From assembly GCA_017512885.1 (NCBI GenBank), contig JAFWEP010000005.1, forward strand, positions 1-62,519: a stretch of 62,519 bases of DNA, in the 5' to 3' direction. The notes beneath the pieces are model-generated. The model did no database searches and was not told the DNA's origin. It saw only the letters and a list, made by a program, of their open reading frames with translations. Within the stretch, counting starts at the first letter, position 1. Every line of letters begins with the position of its first letter. The stretch comes from Erysipelotrichaceae bacterium. Lineage in GTDB: Bacteria > Bacillota_I > Bacilli_A > Erysipelotrichales > Erysipelotrichaceae. A program made the translations under genes and the position numbers. Shown in pieces: positions 52,527 through 60,148 of this stretch.

Positions 52527-52531
52527 ACACA

Positions 52532-55500
52532 TCAGGAATGAAGTTTCTTCCAGACTTTATACATCCGGGAAGATTTGATCTCCTTCAACTCTGCTTCCAG
52601 TTCCCTGATCCTCTGCCCTCTTTCTGCTTTATCGGCATAAGCCTGCTTCAATTTGGCATTGATCTCAGACTTTTCTTTGTAGGTCTGCTGAAGCTTCGCA
52701 TTCAGTTCGGATTTCTCTGTGTATGTCTGTTGAAGTCTGGTGTTCAGTTCGGTCTTTTCGACACCTTCCTGCCGGAGCTTGGCCGACTGTGTTTCGATCT
52801 CAGCCTTCATCCTTTGCAGTTTATCAGATAGATCCAGATTCTCTTTCTGCAGGGCATTGATCGTATGCTGCTGTGTCAAGGTCTCTTGCTGCAGTTCCTT
52901 TCGCTCGTTCTGCAGCCGTTTCTGCGCATCCCGAAGATCAGCCAGATCCACAGAAAGCTTCCGATTCCTTTTCTCGCTGTTTGCCTGACCGATGTATAAC
53001 TCGCTCGGTTCAATGACTTTGACACGATAATCGAAATAATCATTGCCCAGAGCCAAAGCCCTTCCTTTTTCAAAGGGGTCGAGCTTCCTGTATTCGACAC
53101 GCGCACTGCGCAGCAACAACGCAATACGTGAACTGACCGAAAACACCTGAGCAGGACCCAGACGATCTATATATCTTTCAAGCAGGTCTCCCATATACTC
53201 GTGCAGACGATGATAACTGTAAGAACTATGGAGATTCTTTGCCGATGTCATGATCGAGTCGGGATGGATACGACGAACGTAGAGCGTTTCCGGCAGGTAC
53301 GCTGTCCGTTCTGCTTCCAGCATCATCTGGAAGGTGAACTGATTGTCACTGTGTACTATGCCGGGATAGAAAGAGATATTTCCTTCCATGATCAGAGATC
53401 TCCGGTAGAAAGCGATCCAGATCGTTACCAGATATTCATTATTGCGGCAGAGACGGTCGAACATCTCTGCACCGGAACATATTCCCGGGTAATCATGACG
53501 ACGCCGGTAATTTGGCCGGAAAGAGAGTTCCTCTTCGGTGCAGTCTTCGTCGTAACAGACATCTGCATCAAAGAACAATGCATCAAGATCTTCTTCTTCA
53601 GCTTTCTGCACCAGTATCTGCAGGGCTCCTTCCTTCAGCAGATCATCACTGTCCATGAAATAGATATATTTGCCCGATGCATGCGCGATCGCAACATTGC
53701 GGGCAACGCTGACTCCTTCATGTTGCTGGGAGAATACGCTGATCCGGGGGTCCTTTTCCGCCATTTCCAGCAGGATCTGCAGCGAGCGGTCCTGTGAACC
53801 GTCGTCAACGCAAAGGATCTCGAGGTCTTCGAAAGACTGATCGAGGACCGAACGCAAGGCCGCCTCCAGGTATCTTTCAGCCTGATAGACCGGCATGATC
53901 ACGGATACCAGAGGTTCCTTCGCAAGAGAAGACTTCTTCTTGAGAACTGCTGTGCCTACCGGCTGTCCCTTCTCCGAATACTGTCTCAGTGCTCCGAGGA
54001 TCGTCTGCGCCTGTTCAGCAGCAGCCTGCGGAAGTCCTTCTGTATTGAGGTAAGAAATGAGCCACTCTCTGGTCGTGATCCCTTCCAGATAGGCATACCG
54101 ATCCTGCGGATCGAAACTGTTGCGCAGGGTACTGTACAGGAGGCCGGTGATCATCCGGCAGAAACTGCTCAGCAGTTCTTCAGACAGGCGGTCTTTAACT
54201 TGATCGATCTCTCCAAAGAAGCAGTCTGCATGATGTCCGTTTTGCAGGGACTTACTGTTGCGCATCGTATGCAGATACAGCGGTTCCGGGATATAAGTGA
54301 TCTTTTCTGCTTCCGCCATGCAGAGGCAGGAGAATGCAATATCATCGAAACAGGGATGCTCCGAGAATCTCAGATCTTTCTCTTTCAGGAATTCCGTTCG
54401 GTAAAGCCGGCTGAAGGCATAATAGGAAGTCAACTGGAACAGCCTGTCCGGTATATCCGCAGCTGAAAAGACATTTCTGTCTTTTGGAAGCAGTGTTTTT
54501 GAGAGATAGAGCTCATTCGGCATCCGTTCGCGGTTATAGCTGTCATAGCGATGGCCCGGAAAACAGACCAGATCTGCTTCCGTCTCTTCTGCTTTCGCAA
54601 CAGACTTTTTCAGCAGGTCTTTTTCTACGCGGTCATCCCCGTCAACGAAAACGATGTATTTCCCCTTTGCCTGCTGCAGTCCGCTGTTGCGGGCAGCGCC
54701 GGCCGAATCACAGTGAAGCCGGATCAGAGAGATCCGCGGATCCGCCTCCTGATACTGTTCCAGGATCGTCAGACTTGCATCGGCAGATCCGCCGTCGACA
54801 ACGATCACTTCAAAGTTGCGATAAGTCTGCAGAAGGATACTGTCCAGACAGTCCGCAAGGAACGGCTCACAGTCCTTTACCACCGTGATGATACTGACAA
54901 GGGGTCCTTCTGTGATCCTTTCTTCTTCTGAAAGCAGGCCAAGGATCTCTTTGGGCTTCGGAAGCGATCCATTCTGCAAAGGATAAGCCTCCCGGACTGC
55001 AGCCGGCAGTCTCTCATAAAAGGATCTCCAGCGTTCCCCCTGCCAGACATCCTGGTACAGCCAGGGCTTATCTGCAGAATTAAAGTGCAGGATCGCAGAA
55101 CGTTCACAGAGTTCATTCCAGTCGACTGCTGCCGGGATCCCATATTTCCGGCAGATCTCCGGAGCAGTAAAACGGTAAGTACTGGTATACATCAGATTGT
55201 CCGTGATCGGCAACAGCAAGGTATGCCCGGCAAACACCGCATTAAAGGCATCCTGATCCATGTAATGGTTTTCTCCATGCAGACGATAATCCAGTAGTTT
55301 CTGCGGGACATGGTCTTCCCGCATCTTCTTCGTATTCAGCAGCATGACTCCGGAATTGATATTGTGTTCGAAATGCACGTCGGATGTCAGTTCTGCCGTA
55401 TAGCCTTCAACAGCAGCTGCATAATGATCACCAAGTTCCGTCTCATACAGATCGCTCAGGTCCTTCAGGACCAGAATATCCGCGTCCAGATAAAGAAGTT

Positions 55501-55804
55501 TGTCGATCTCCGGAAAGCGATCGCACAATTCAAACTTATGCAGGGCAATCGGCGTTACATGTCTGCCGCCCATCGGGATCTTCCGATAGAGCTCATCATT
55601 CTTTCCTTCGACAATCTCAACGGGCAGCGGAGTACTCAATAAAACTCTCCGGTCGTCATCGGAGAGATCATCAGAGACCAGGATATAAACAGTGTATTCT
55701 GTGTTTTCCTTTCTGCTTTCATGCAGCGACTCCAGCATGACCAGCGTCGGCAGTACGTAGTTCTTATCCGTGATACAGCAGATCGGGATCTTTTTGGTTT
55801 CCAT
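52532..55804 (-). CDS. GT8-GT2-GT2 triple glycosyltransferase with a C-terminal coiled coil
   Basis: This 1090-residue protein carries three catalytic domains in a row. GT8 (about 1-280) has LLYLDADILVLKDL, HNINSGVMLLNTKKM and LHFNSADKPW. The first GT2 (about 298-530) has VSIITVVKDCEPFLADCLDS and FVDGDDRVEKDLL. The second GT2 (about 630-870) has VSVIMPVYQAERYLEAALRS and FMDSDDLLKEGA. From about 946 it is helical and polar, with units of the type LQQTYTEKSELNAK, and it ends in a basic tail, YKVWKKLHS. It could add three sugars in sequence, or two with a regulatory copy. The ribosome site is AAGGAG. No terminator follows before the AT3 gene. Confidence 0.92.
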   Translation of the reverse strand: METKKIPICCITDKNYVLPTLVMLESLHESRKENTEYTVYILVSDDLSDDDRRVLLSTPLPVEIVEGKNDELYRKIPMGGRHVTPIALHKFELCDRFPEIDKLLYLDADILVLKDLSDLYETELGDHYAAAVEGYTAELTSDVHFEHNINSGVMLLNTKKMREDHVPQKLLDYRLHGENHYMDQDAFNAVFAGHTLLLPITDNLMYTSTYRFTAPEICRKYGIPAAVDWNELCERSAILHFNSADKPWLYQDVWQGERWRSFYERLPAAVREAYPLQNGSLPKPKEILGLLSEEERITEGPLVSIITVVKDCEPFLADCLDSILLQTYRNFEVIVVDGGSADASLTILEQYQEADPRISLIRLHCDSAGAARNSGLQQAKGKYIVFVDGDDRVEKDLLKKSVAKAEETEADLVCFPGHRYDSYNRERMPNELYLSKTLLPKDRNVFSAADIPDRLFQLTSYYAFSRLYRTEFLKEKDLRFSEHPCFDDIAFSCLCMAEAEKITYIPEPLYLHTMRNSKSLQNGHHADCFFGEIDQVKDRLSEELLSSFCRMITGLLYSTLRNSFDPQDRYAYLEGITTREWLISYLNTEGLPQAAAEQAQTILGALRQYSEKGQPVGTAVLKKKSSLAKEPLVSVIMPVYQAERYLEAALRSVLDQSFEDLEILCVDDGSQDRSLQILLEMAEKDPRISVFSQQHEGVSVARNVAIAHASGKYIYFMDSDDLLKEGALQILVQKAEEEDLDALFFDADVCYDEDCTEEELSFRPNYRRRHDYPGICSGAEMFDRLCRNNEYLVTIWIAFYRRSLIMEGNISFYPGIVHSDNQFTFQMMLEAERTAYLPETLYVRRIHPDSIMTSAKNLHSSYSYHRLHEYMGDLLERYIDRLGPAQVFSVSSRIALLLRSARVEYRKLDPFEKGRALALGNDYFDYRVKVIEPSELYIGQANSEKRNRKLSVDLADLRDAQKRLQNERKELQQETLTQQHTINALQKENLDLSDKLQRMKAEIETQSAKLRQEGVEKTELNTRLQQTYTEKSELNAKLQQTYKEKSEINAKLKQAYADKAERGQRIRELEAELKEIKSSRMYKVWKKLHS
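52612..52762 (-). repeat. 42-base repeats coding the C-terminal coiled coil of the triple GT
   Basis: Three clear and one decayed 42-base units encode 14-residue units such as LQQTYKEKSEINAK. The same unit occurs in the genes at 58515 and 60149, with stretches of about 20 identical bases between genes. Confidence 0.85.
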
Positions 55805-55812
55805 TCAGGTAT

Positions 55813-57552
55813 TCACTCCTTCTTCAGTTTCCAGGACACCAGGAACTTTGCTTCCTTTCCTCTTTTGCGTAAGAGGAGCGTGTTCCTTTTCCGATCTGCC
55901 GGGTATCCGGGTGTTGAGGCAATATATGCCTCTGTTTCTGAGTCTATTATAAACTTGATCTCTAATGATTTATTGTTGCAGGCGAAAGCAATGACCGTTT
56001 CACCGTTGGCAAGGATCCTGCGGGTATCCGTAAAGAAACGGTAACTGCCCTCTGTGCCTAAGGATGCAGGCCCTGCGGGCACGGATACCGTCATTTCTCC
56101 CTCACAGTGAAAGAGCCAGTCGAAGCAGTGTTCTGCCGGTGTCACGATCTCCATACGGTCAATGACTGTATCATCCTTCACCTGCAGACTGCGTTGTGCT
56201 TTCGTGAGCCGGTTTCGGGGACTTCCTTCCACTTCCGCGAGGAATCCATTAGCAGTTTTCACTGTTCGGTTTTGCAGCCAGTCCCCGGTCTGCGCCCCAT
56301 CGATACTGACAGTATCGTGGGCCAGAGAACAACGATACCAGTCCTTGTTGATGGGGGAACCGTAACCAGGTGTTCCCAGATCGTTGCTGAAACCGTCGAT
56401 CACGATCGACAAGGCATCACGGTGCAGGTGAGTCCCCACCTGAGAGCCACTCTTCAGCAGCATTGGGACCGGACCTCTCAGCATAGCCACCCGCTCATTG
56501 AAACGGATCTCGTGCTTTTCCTCTTCAGCTTGTATGATCGGAGCAGATCGCTCTTTTACCGGCAGCAGAGCCGGATCCCGCAGCACTTCCGGATCGTTGT
56601 TTCTGATCTTATTGACCTGTTCCTTCAGATCACTGTCGCCGGTAAAGGCAGCGGCGACAGTGATCTGTCTTGCGTAATGGCTGAGATCCAATGGATACCA
56701 GCCATCGTTCAGCGAAGGCAGATGATAACCGTCAAAAGACAGGGAAAGCGGTGCTTTATACATGCGCAGAAGTGTCCTGAGCAGTTCTTCGTCATGACAG
56801 ACTTCGCAGAGATAAGTCAGTGCTTCCAGCGTGTAGTAATGGTAATGCAATGACCCTTCCCGCCAGAGACCGTCTTTTGTCAGCCCCTCCGCAAACTGCT
56901 GTCTTAAGCCGTATTCGCCTTCCAGAGCACGCTCTGTCAGCTGTGGATCGCGGAAGACCGCTCCAACCATTCCCGCAAAGCAATGTACCCAGACCGCAAT
57001 GTTATGGATGCGTTCTTCCTGAGGAAGCAGGAATTCCGCCATTGGCAGAAAAAGTTTCCGGTACCACTGTAGAAACTTCTCTTCCGGCAGGACATCTGCT
57101 GTATAGTAAACAGCCCGAAGCAGGTTCATCCCGAAGACCGCTTCGTCCAGTGACTGAGACATGATCTTCCCTTTCCCGACTCTGTCTCCGTGCATGGGAA
57201 AGTCTTCATAATGACGGGCATAGAAGTCTATATAACGGATCAGCGAATACAGGACTGCCGGGTCCTTTTTCCATACTGCCGCATCGATGATCTGCTCCGC
57301 ATGTTTCTGACGATAGATGTAGATCCAGGCCTTCCGATAGTCTTCGCCGGAAACGGTCTTCCCGCAATGAGGACAAACGAAACGATCCTGAAAGTATTCT
57401 TTCAGGTCTCCGCTGAACTGCAGTGTGGACGAACAGTCCGGACATACATAATGATGCATCCAGCCGGAGATCCACCTCGGATCATCAGTGAACTCTTTGT
57501 TCATCTGTTTCAGTCTTAAGAGAGATCTCTCCCGAAGTTTCATTTTATCCAT
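55813..57552 (-). CDS. Heparinase II/III-like protein without signal peptide, with N-terminal zinc ribbon
   Basis: This 579-residue protein has a zinc ribbon at about 36-61 (CPDCSS and CPHCGK), an alpha-barrel-like helical domain (about 65-330) with YYTLEALTYLCEV and FDGYHLPSLNDGWYP, and the C-terminal heparinase II/III beta domain with QVGTHLHRDALSIVIDGFSN (about 368-387) and LAHDTVSIDG. The family cleaves uronate-containing glycans by elimination. Neither signal peptide nor membrane helix is visible, so it may act in the cytoplasm, on failed or trimmed chains, or it may have lost lyase activity. It overlaps the upstream GT2 gene by 8 bases. Confidence 0.8.
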   Translation of the reverse strand: MDKMKLRERSLLRLKQMNKEFTDDPRWISGWMHHYVCPDCSSTLQFSGDLKEYFQDRFVCPHCGKTVSGEDYRKAWIYIYRQKHAEQIIDAAVWKKDPAVLYSLIRYIDFYARHYEDFPMHGDRVGKGKIMSQSLDEAVFGMNLLRAVYYTADVLPEEKFLQWYRKLFLPMAEFLLPQEERIHNIAVWVHCFAGMVGAVFRDPQLTERALEGEYGLRQQFAEGLTKDGLWREGSLHYHYYTLEALTYLCEVCHDEELLRTLLRMYKAPLSLSFDGYHLPSLNDGWYPLDLSHYARQITVAAAFTGDSDLKEQVNKIRNNDPEVLRDPALLPVKERSAPIIQAEEEKHEIRFNERVAMLRGPVPMLLKSGSQVGTHLHRDALSIVIDGFSNDLGTPGYGSPINKDWYRCSLAHDTVSIDGAQTGDWLQNRTVKTANGFLAEVEGSPRNRLTKAQRSLQVKDDTVIDRMEIVTPAEHCFDWLFHCEGEMTVSVPAGPASLGTEGSYRFFTDTRRILANGETVIAFACNNKSLEIKFIIDSETEAYIASTPGYPADRKRNTLLLRKRGKEAKFLVSWKLKKE

Positions 57553-58501
57553 TATCGATCCTATCCAGTTTCAGGGAATACTCCGCTTCGTTTTTAATGA
57601 ATGCCCGGAAATACAGATACTCTTCCAGAGACATTGCTTGTTCCAGCAGTTTTTTCTGATTACCGTCAAGTTTCTTGTAATGGCGGACAGCCATGCTCTT
57701 CATGACTTCTACACTTCGCCAGGCTTCCGAACTCACTTCTCCCTTCTGCAGGTAGGGTTCCAGGAAACGCAGACAGGCAATCAACCCATGAATATAGCCC
57801 AGCACGCTTTGATAACTCGATGCCGACGTCATGATCGAATCCCGACGCATCCGGCGGGCGTACAGTTCATTGCGGACGATACGCACTCTCTCCGCCAGAA
57901 ACAGTGTCTGTAAAGTAAACAGTCCGTCTTCGAAAATATAGCCCTCGCTGAAAATGATCTCGTGTTTCAGAAGAAATTCGCGTCGGACGATCCTGGTCCC
58001 GGTCGTTACGAACCAGTCCTTGTTGGAGCGGAGGGAGATAAGGGCTTCCCTGCCGGTAAGCACTTCCGGGTAATCATGATGGATCACATATCTCCCGGCA
58101 AAATTCGCATACTCTTCTTCGATCTCCGGAGTTTCAAAGACCGTCCTTCCGGAACCGATCAAGAGATCAAGATGTTCCTCGTGCATCTGTCTGCACAGGC
58201 GATACATTTCCTTCAGATTCAGGATGTAGTCATCACTGTCCAGAAAGTAAAGGAATTCTCCGCTCGCTGCCCGGATACCGACATTCCTGGTTGCGGAAAG
58301 TCCTTTATTCTCCTGTACGATCAGGGTATTCTTCCTGTTTTTCAGAGCCCACTCTTTCAGGATCGAAGAAGATCCGTCTGTGGAACCATCATCGATACAG
58401 ATCACTTCCATGTCATAAAGGTCAGCTTCTTTGACTGACTCCAGAGTATCTGCAATGTATTTCTCTGTATTGTAACAGGGGATGATGATGCTCAGCAGCA
58501 T
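57545..58501 (-). CDS. GT2 glycosyltransferase
   Basis: This 318-residue protein has LSIIIPCYNTEKYIADTLES (about 3-22), ICIDDGSTDGSSSIL and FLDSDDYILNLKEM (about 93-106), as in GT2 enzymes of capsule-like clusters. The GT-A core ends near 220 and the rest is helical. It is cytoplasmic and of unknown specificity. It lacks the coiled-coil tail of its neighbours. The ribosome site is AGAGGAAA. It is followed by the heparinase-like gene with an 8-base overlap. Confidence 0.9.
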   Translation of the reverse strand: MLLSIIIPCYNTEKYIADTLESVKEADLYDMEVICIDDGSTDGSSSILKEWALKNRKNTLIVQENKGLSATRNVGIRAASGEFLYFLDSDDYILNLKEMYRLCRQMHEEHLDLLIGSGRTVFETPEIEEEYANFAGRYVIHHDYPEVLTGREALISLRSNKDWFVTTGTRIVRREFLLKHEIIFSEGYIFEDGLFTLQTLFLAERVRIVRNELYARRMRRDSIMTSASSYQSVLGYIHGLIACLRFLEPYLQKGEVSSEAWRSVEVMKSMAVRHYKKLDGNQKKLLEQAMSLEEYLYFRAFIKNEAEYSLKLDRIDNG

Positions 58502-58514
58502 GGGTGTTTCCTCT

Positions 58515-60017
58515 TCACTTCTTCATTTTCTTTTTCAATAAACTGAATACCGTCTCCTCCTCCAGCTCTTTTTCCAGCTCCTTGATCCTCAGGCCTCTTT
58601 TTGTCTTATCGGCATAAGCCTGTTTCAGTTTAGCGTTGATCTCGGACTTTTCCGCATAAGTCTGCTGGAGTTTGGCATTCAGTTCGGATTTCTCTGTATA
58701 TGTTTTCTGCAGCTTGCTGTTCAACTCGGACTTTTCAGCATAGGCTTTCTGAAGCCTGGTATTCAGTTCAGACTTATCTTTATAAACCTGCTGGAGCATG
58801 TTGTTTATTTTGGCCTTCTCAGCAGCAGTCTGCTGAAGCAAAGTATTCAGTTCTCCTACATGAAGCCTGCATTTTGAAAGTTCATCACTCCGGGACTTCA
58901 GTTCTGCCTTTGCTCTGGCAGAATCCTCCACTGCTTCTTTCAGCTTTTCTTTAAGCTTCGTAACTTCCTGTACGCTTTCCTTGCGTCTTTGTTCCAGCGC
59001 ATCACGGTCTTTGCTGAGCCGGGCATTCCTCTCCCAGGATTCCGCCAGCTGCTGCTTTCGATGCTCCAGTTCTCCCACCAGGGAAGCGTTCCTTTTCTGA
59101 CCGGTCTTTTCCTGAATATCATTATTGTGATACATAAAATTGATCCAATGATCCAGGAAAGACTCTTTCGTCATCAGTTTGGGGAATACGTTTCTAAAGA
59201 TATGCTGCCAGCGGTCAGCGCGCTGAACATCTGAGAATACCCAAGGCTTGCGGTTATCGGCATAGTGAATGATCACCGGATCTTCGACGGCTTCCTGCCA
59301 CTCTTCTTTTGTATAACAGATCTTCAGACAGTCCGTTCGTTCGTAATCGTCAATATCCATAACGGGATATTTCGTCATCAGGTTGTATTTCGGCGGAAGG
59401 ATGGCGATCTTGCCATAACAGGCAATATTCAGGATGTCCTGATCCTGCGAACCATAGCCTTTTTCGGTCATCTTCAGGACTATTTCCTGAAGACCGTCTT
59501 CCCGGATCTTCTTCAGATTCAGCAACAAAATGCCGGCATTCACATACTGATCAAAGGCGGCGATACCCAGCTTTTCTGCTCTGTGCTGTGCTGCCTTTGG
59601 CGGATAGTAATAAGCTGCGGCTTTTACACCGGCCAGATAGTGCTCGCCCATGTCATATGATAAAAGCTCAGTAAGATCTTTACACACCAACGTATCTACA
59701 TCCATATAGAGACATGTATCGACATCCGGACAAAGTTCCGGCAGAAGGAGCCGGTAGTAAGTGGGGATGCTGGTGTGAGGGATGCTGATCGGAAGGTCTT
59801 CAAAAGAATCCTTCATTGAAAGGAATCTCGGAGGCTGTATGCGGTTCTTGAAAGCAGCCTCATTGATCAGTTCAACGAAAAAGTCAGGGAAATCTTCACT
59901 GATCAGTAAAATGAATTGCAGATCTTCTTTATTATTGCAGCAGTTCATTGCCGAGATCATTGAAATATACATCGGCAGTGCGTAATTCTTGTCTGCTGCC
60001 ATGGCAATGTGCTTCAT
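58515..60017 (-). CDS. GT8 glycosyltransferase with a long C-terminal coiled coil
   Basis: This 500-residue protein has a GT8 domain (about 1-290) with HIAMAADKNYALPMYISMIS, LYMDVDTLVCKDL (DxD motif), YVNAGILLLNLKKI and HYADNRKPWVF, typical of LgtC-like retaining galactosyl or glucosyl transferases. From about 314 to 490 it is a continuous polar helix with six 14-residue units of the type LQKTYTEKSELNAK, ending in a basic tail, SLLKKKMKK, that could bind the membrane. A gap of 131 bases (60018-60148) precedes it; I saw an AAAGGAGC ribosome site but no clear promoter in that gap. Confidence 0.92.
   Translation of the reverse strand: MKHIAMAADKNYALPMYISMISAMNCCNNKEDLQFILLISEDFPDFFVELINEAAFKNRIQPPRFLSMKDSFEDLPISIPHTSIPTYYRLLLPELCPDVDTCLYMDVDTLVCKDLTELLSYDMGEHYLAGVKAAAYYYPPKAAQHRAEKLGIAAFDQYVNAGILLLNLKKIREDGLQEIVLKMTEKGYGSQDQDILNIACYGKIAILPPKYNLMTKYPVMDIDDYERTDCLKICYTKEEWQEAVEDPVIIHYADNRKPWVFSDVQRADRWQHIFRNVFPKLMTKESFLDHWINFMYHNNDIQEKTGQKRNASLVGELEHRKQQLAESWERNARLSKDRDALEQRRKESVQEVTKLKEKLKEAVEDSARAKAELKSRSDELSKCRLHVGELNTLLQQTAAEKAKINNMLQQVYKDKSELNTRLQKAYAEKSELNSKLQKTYTEKSELNAKLQQTYAEKSEINAKLKQAYADKTKRGLRIKELEKELEEETVFSLLKKKMKK
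58596..58855 (-). repeat. 42-base repeats coding the coiled coil of the GT8 enzyme
   Basis: Six 42-base units encode 14-residue units, with motif L-x-x-x-Y/T-x-(E/D)-K-(S/A)-(E/K)-(L/I)-N-x-(K/R/M). The last unit changes to LKQAYADKTKRG and leads to IKELEKELEEE, as in the two sister genes. Confidence 0.88.
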
Positions 60018-60148
60018 ATTGCTCCTTTAGTTACAGTCACCGCAAAGAAACCACCATGTGAGCCATTCTTTTGCGTGTATTCAGGAAATTAACAATCTAT
60101 ACGGTTGAAGACAGATCCACACCTTTTCGGAAGTAAGGAATGAGGCGA

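Noticed and set aside
52532-55804. The triple glycosyltransferase as a fusion caused by sequencing error
   Set aside because: Linkers of about 20-100 residues separate intact domains in one frame, and there is no sign of stop or start remnants at the joints.
60018-60148. A promoter or small RNA in the longest gap
   Set aside because: I found only a ribosome site before 60017; no -35/-10 pair with good spacing and no stable hairpin with a T run.
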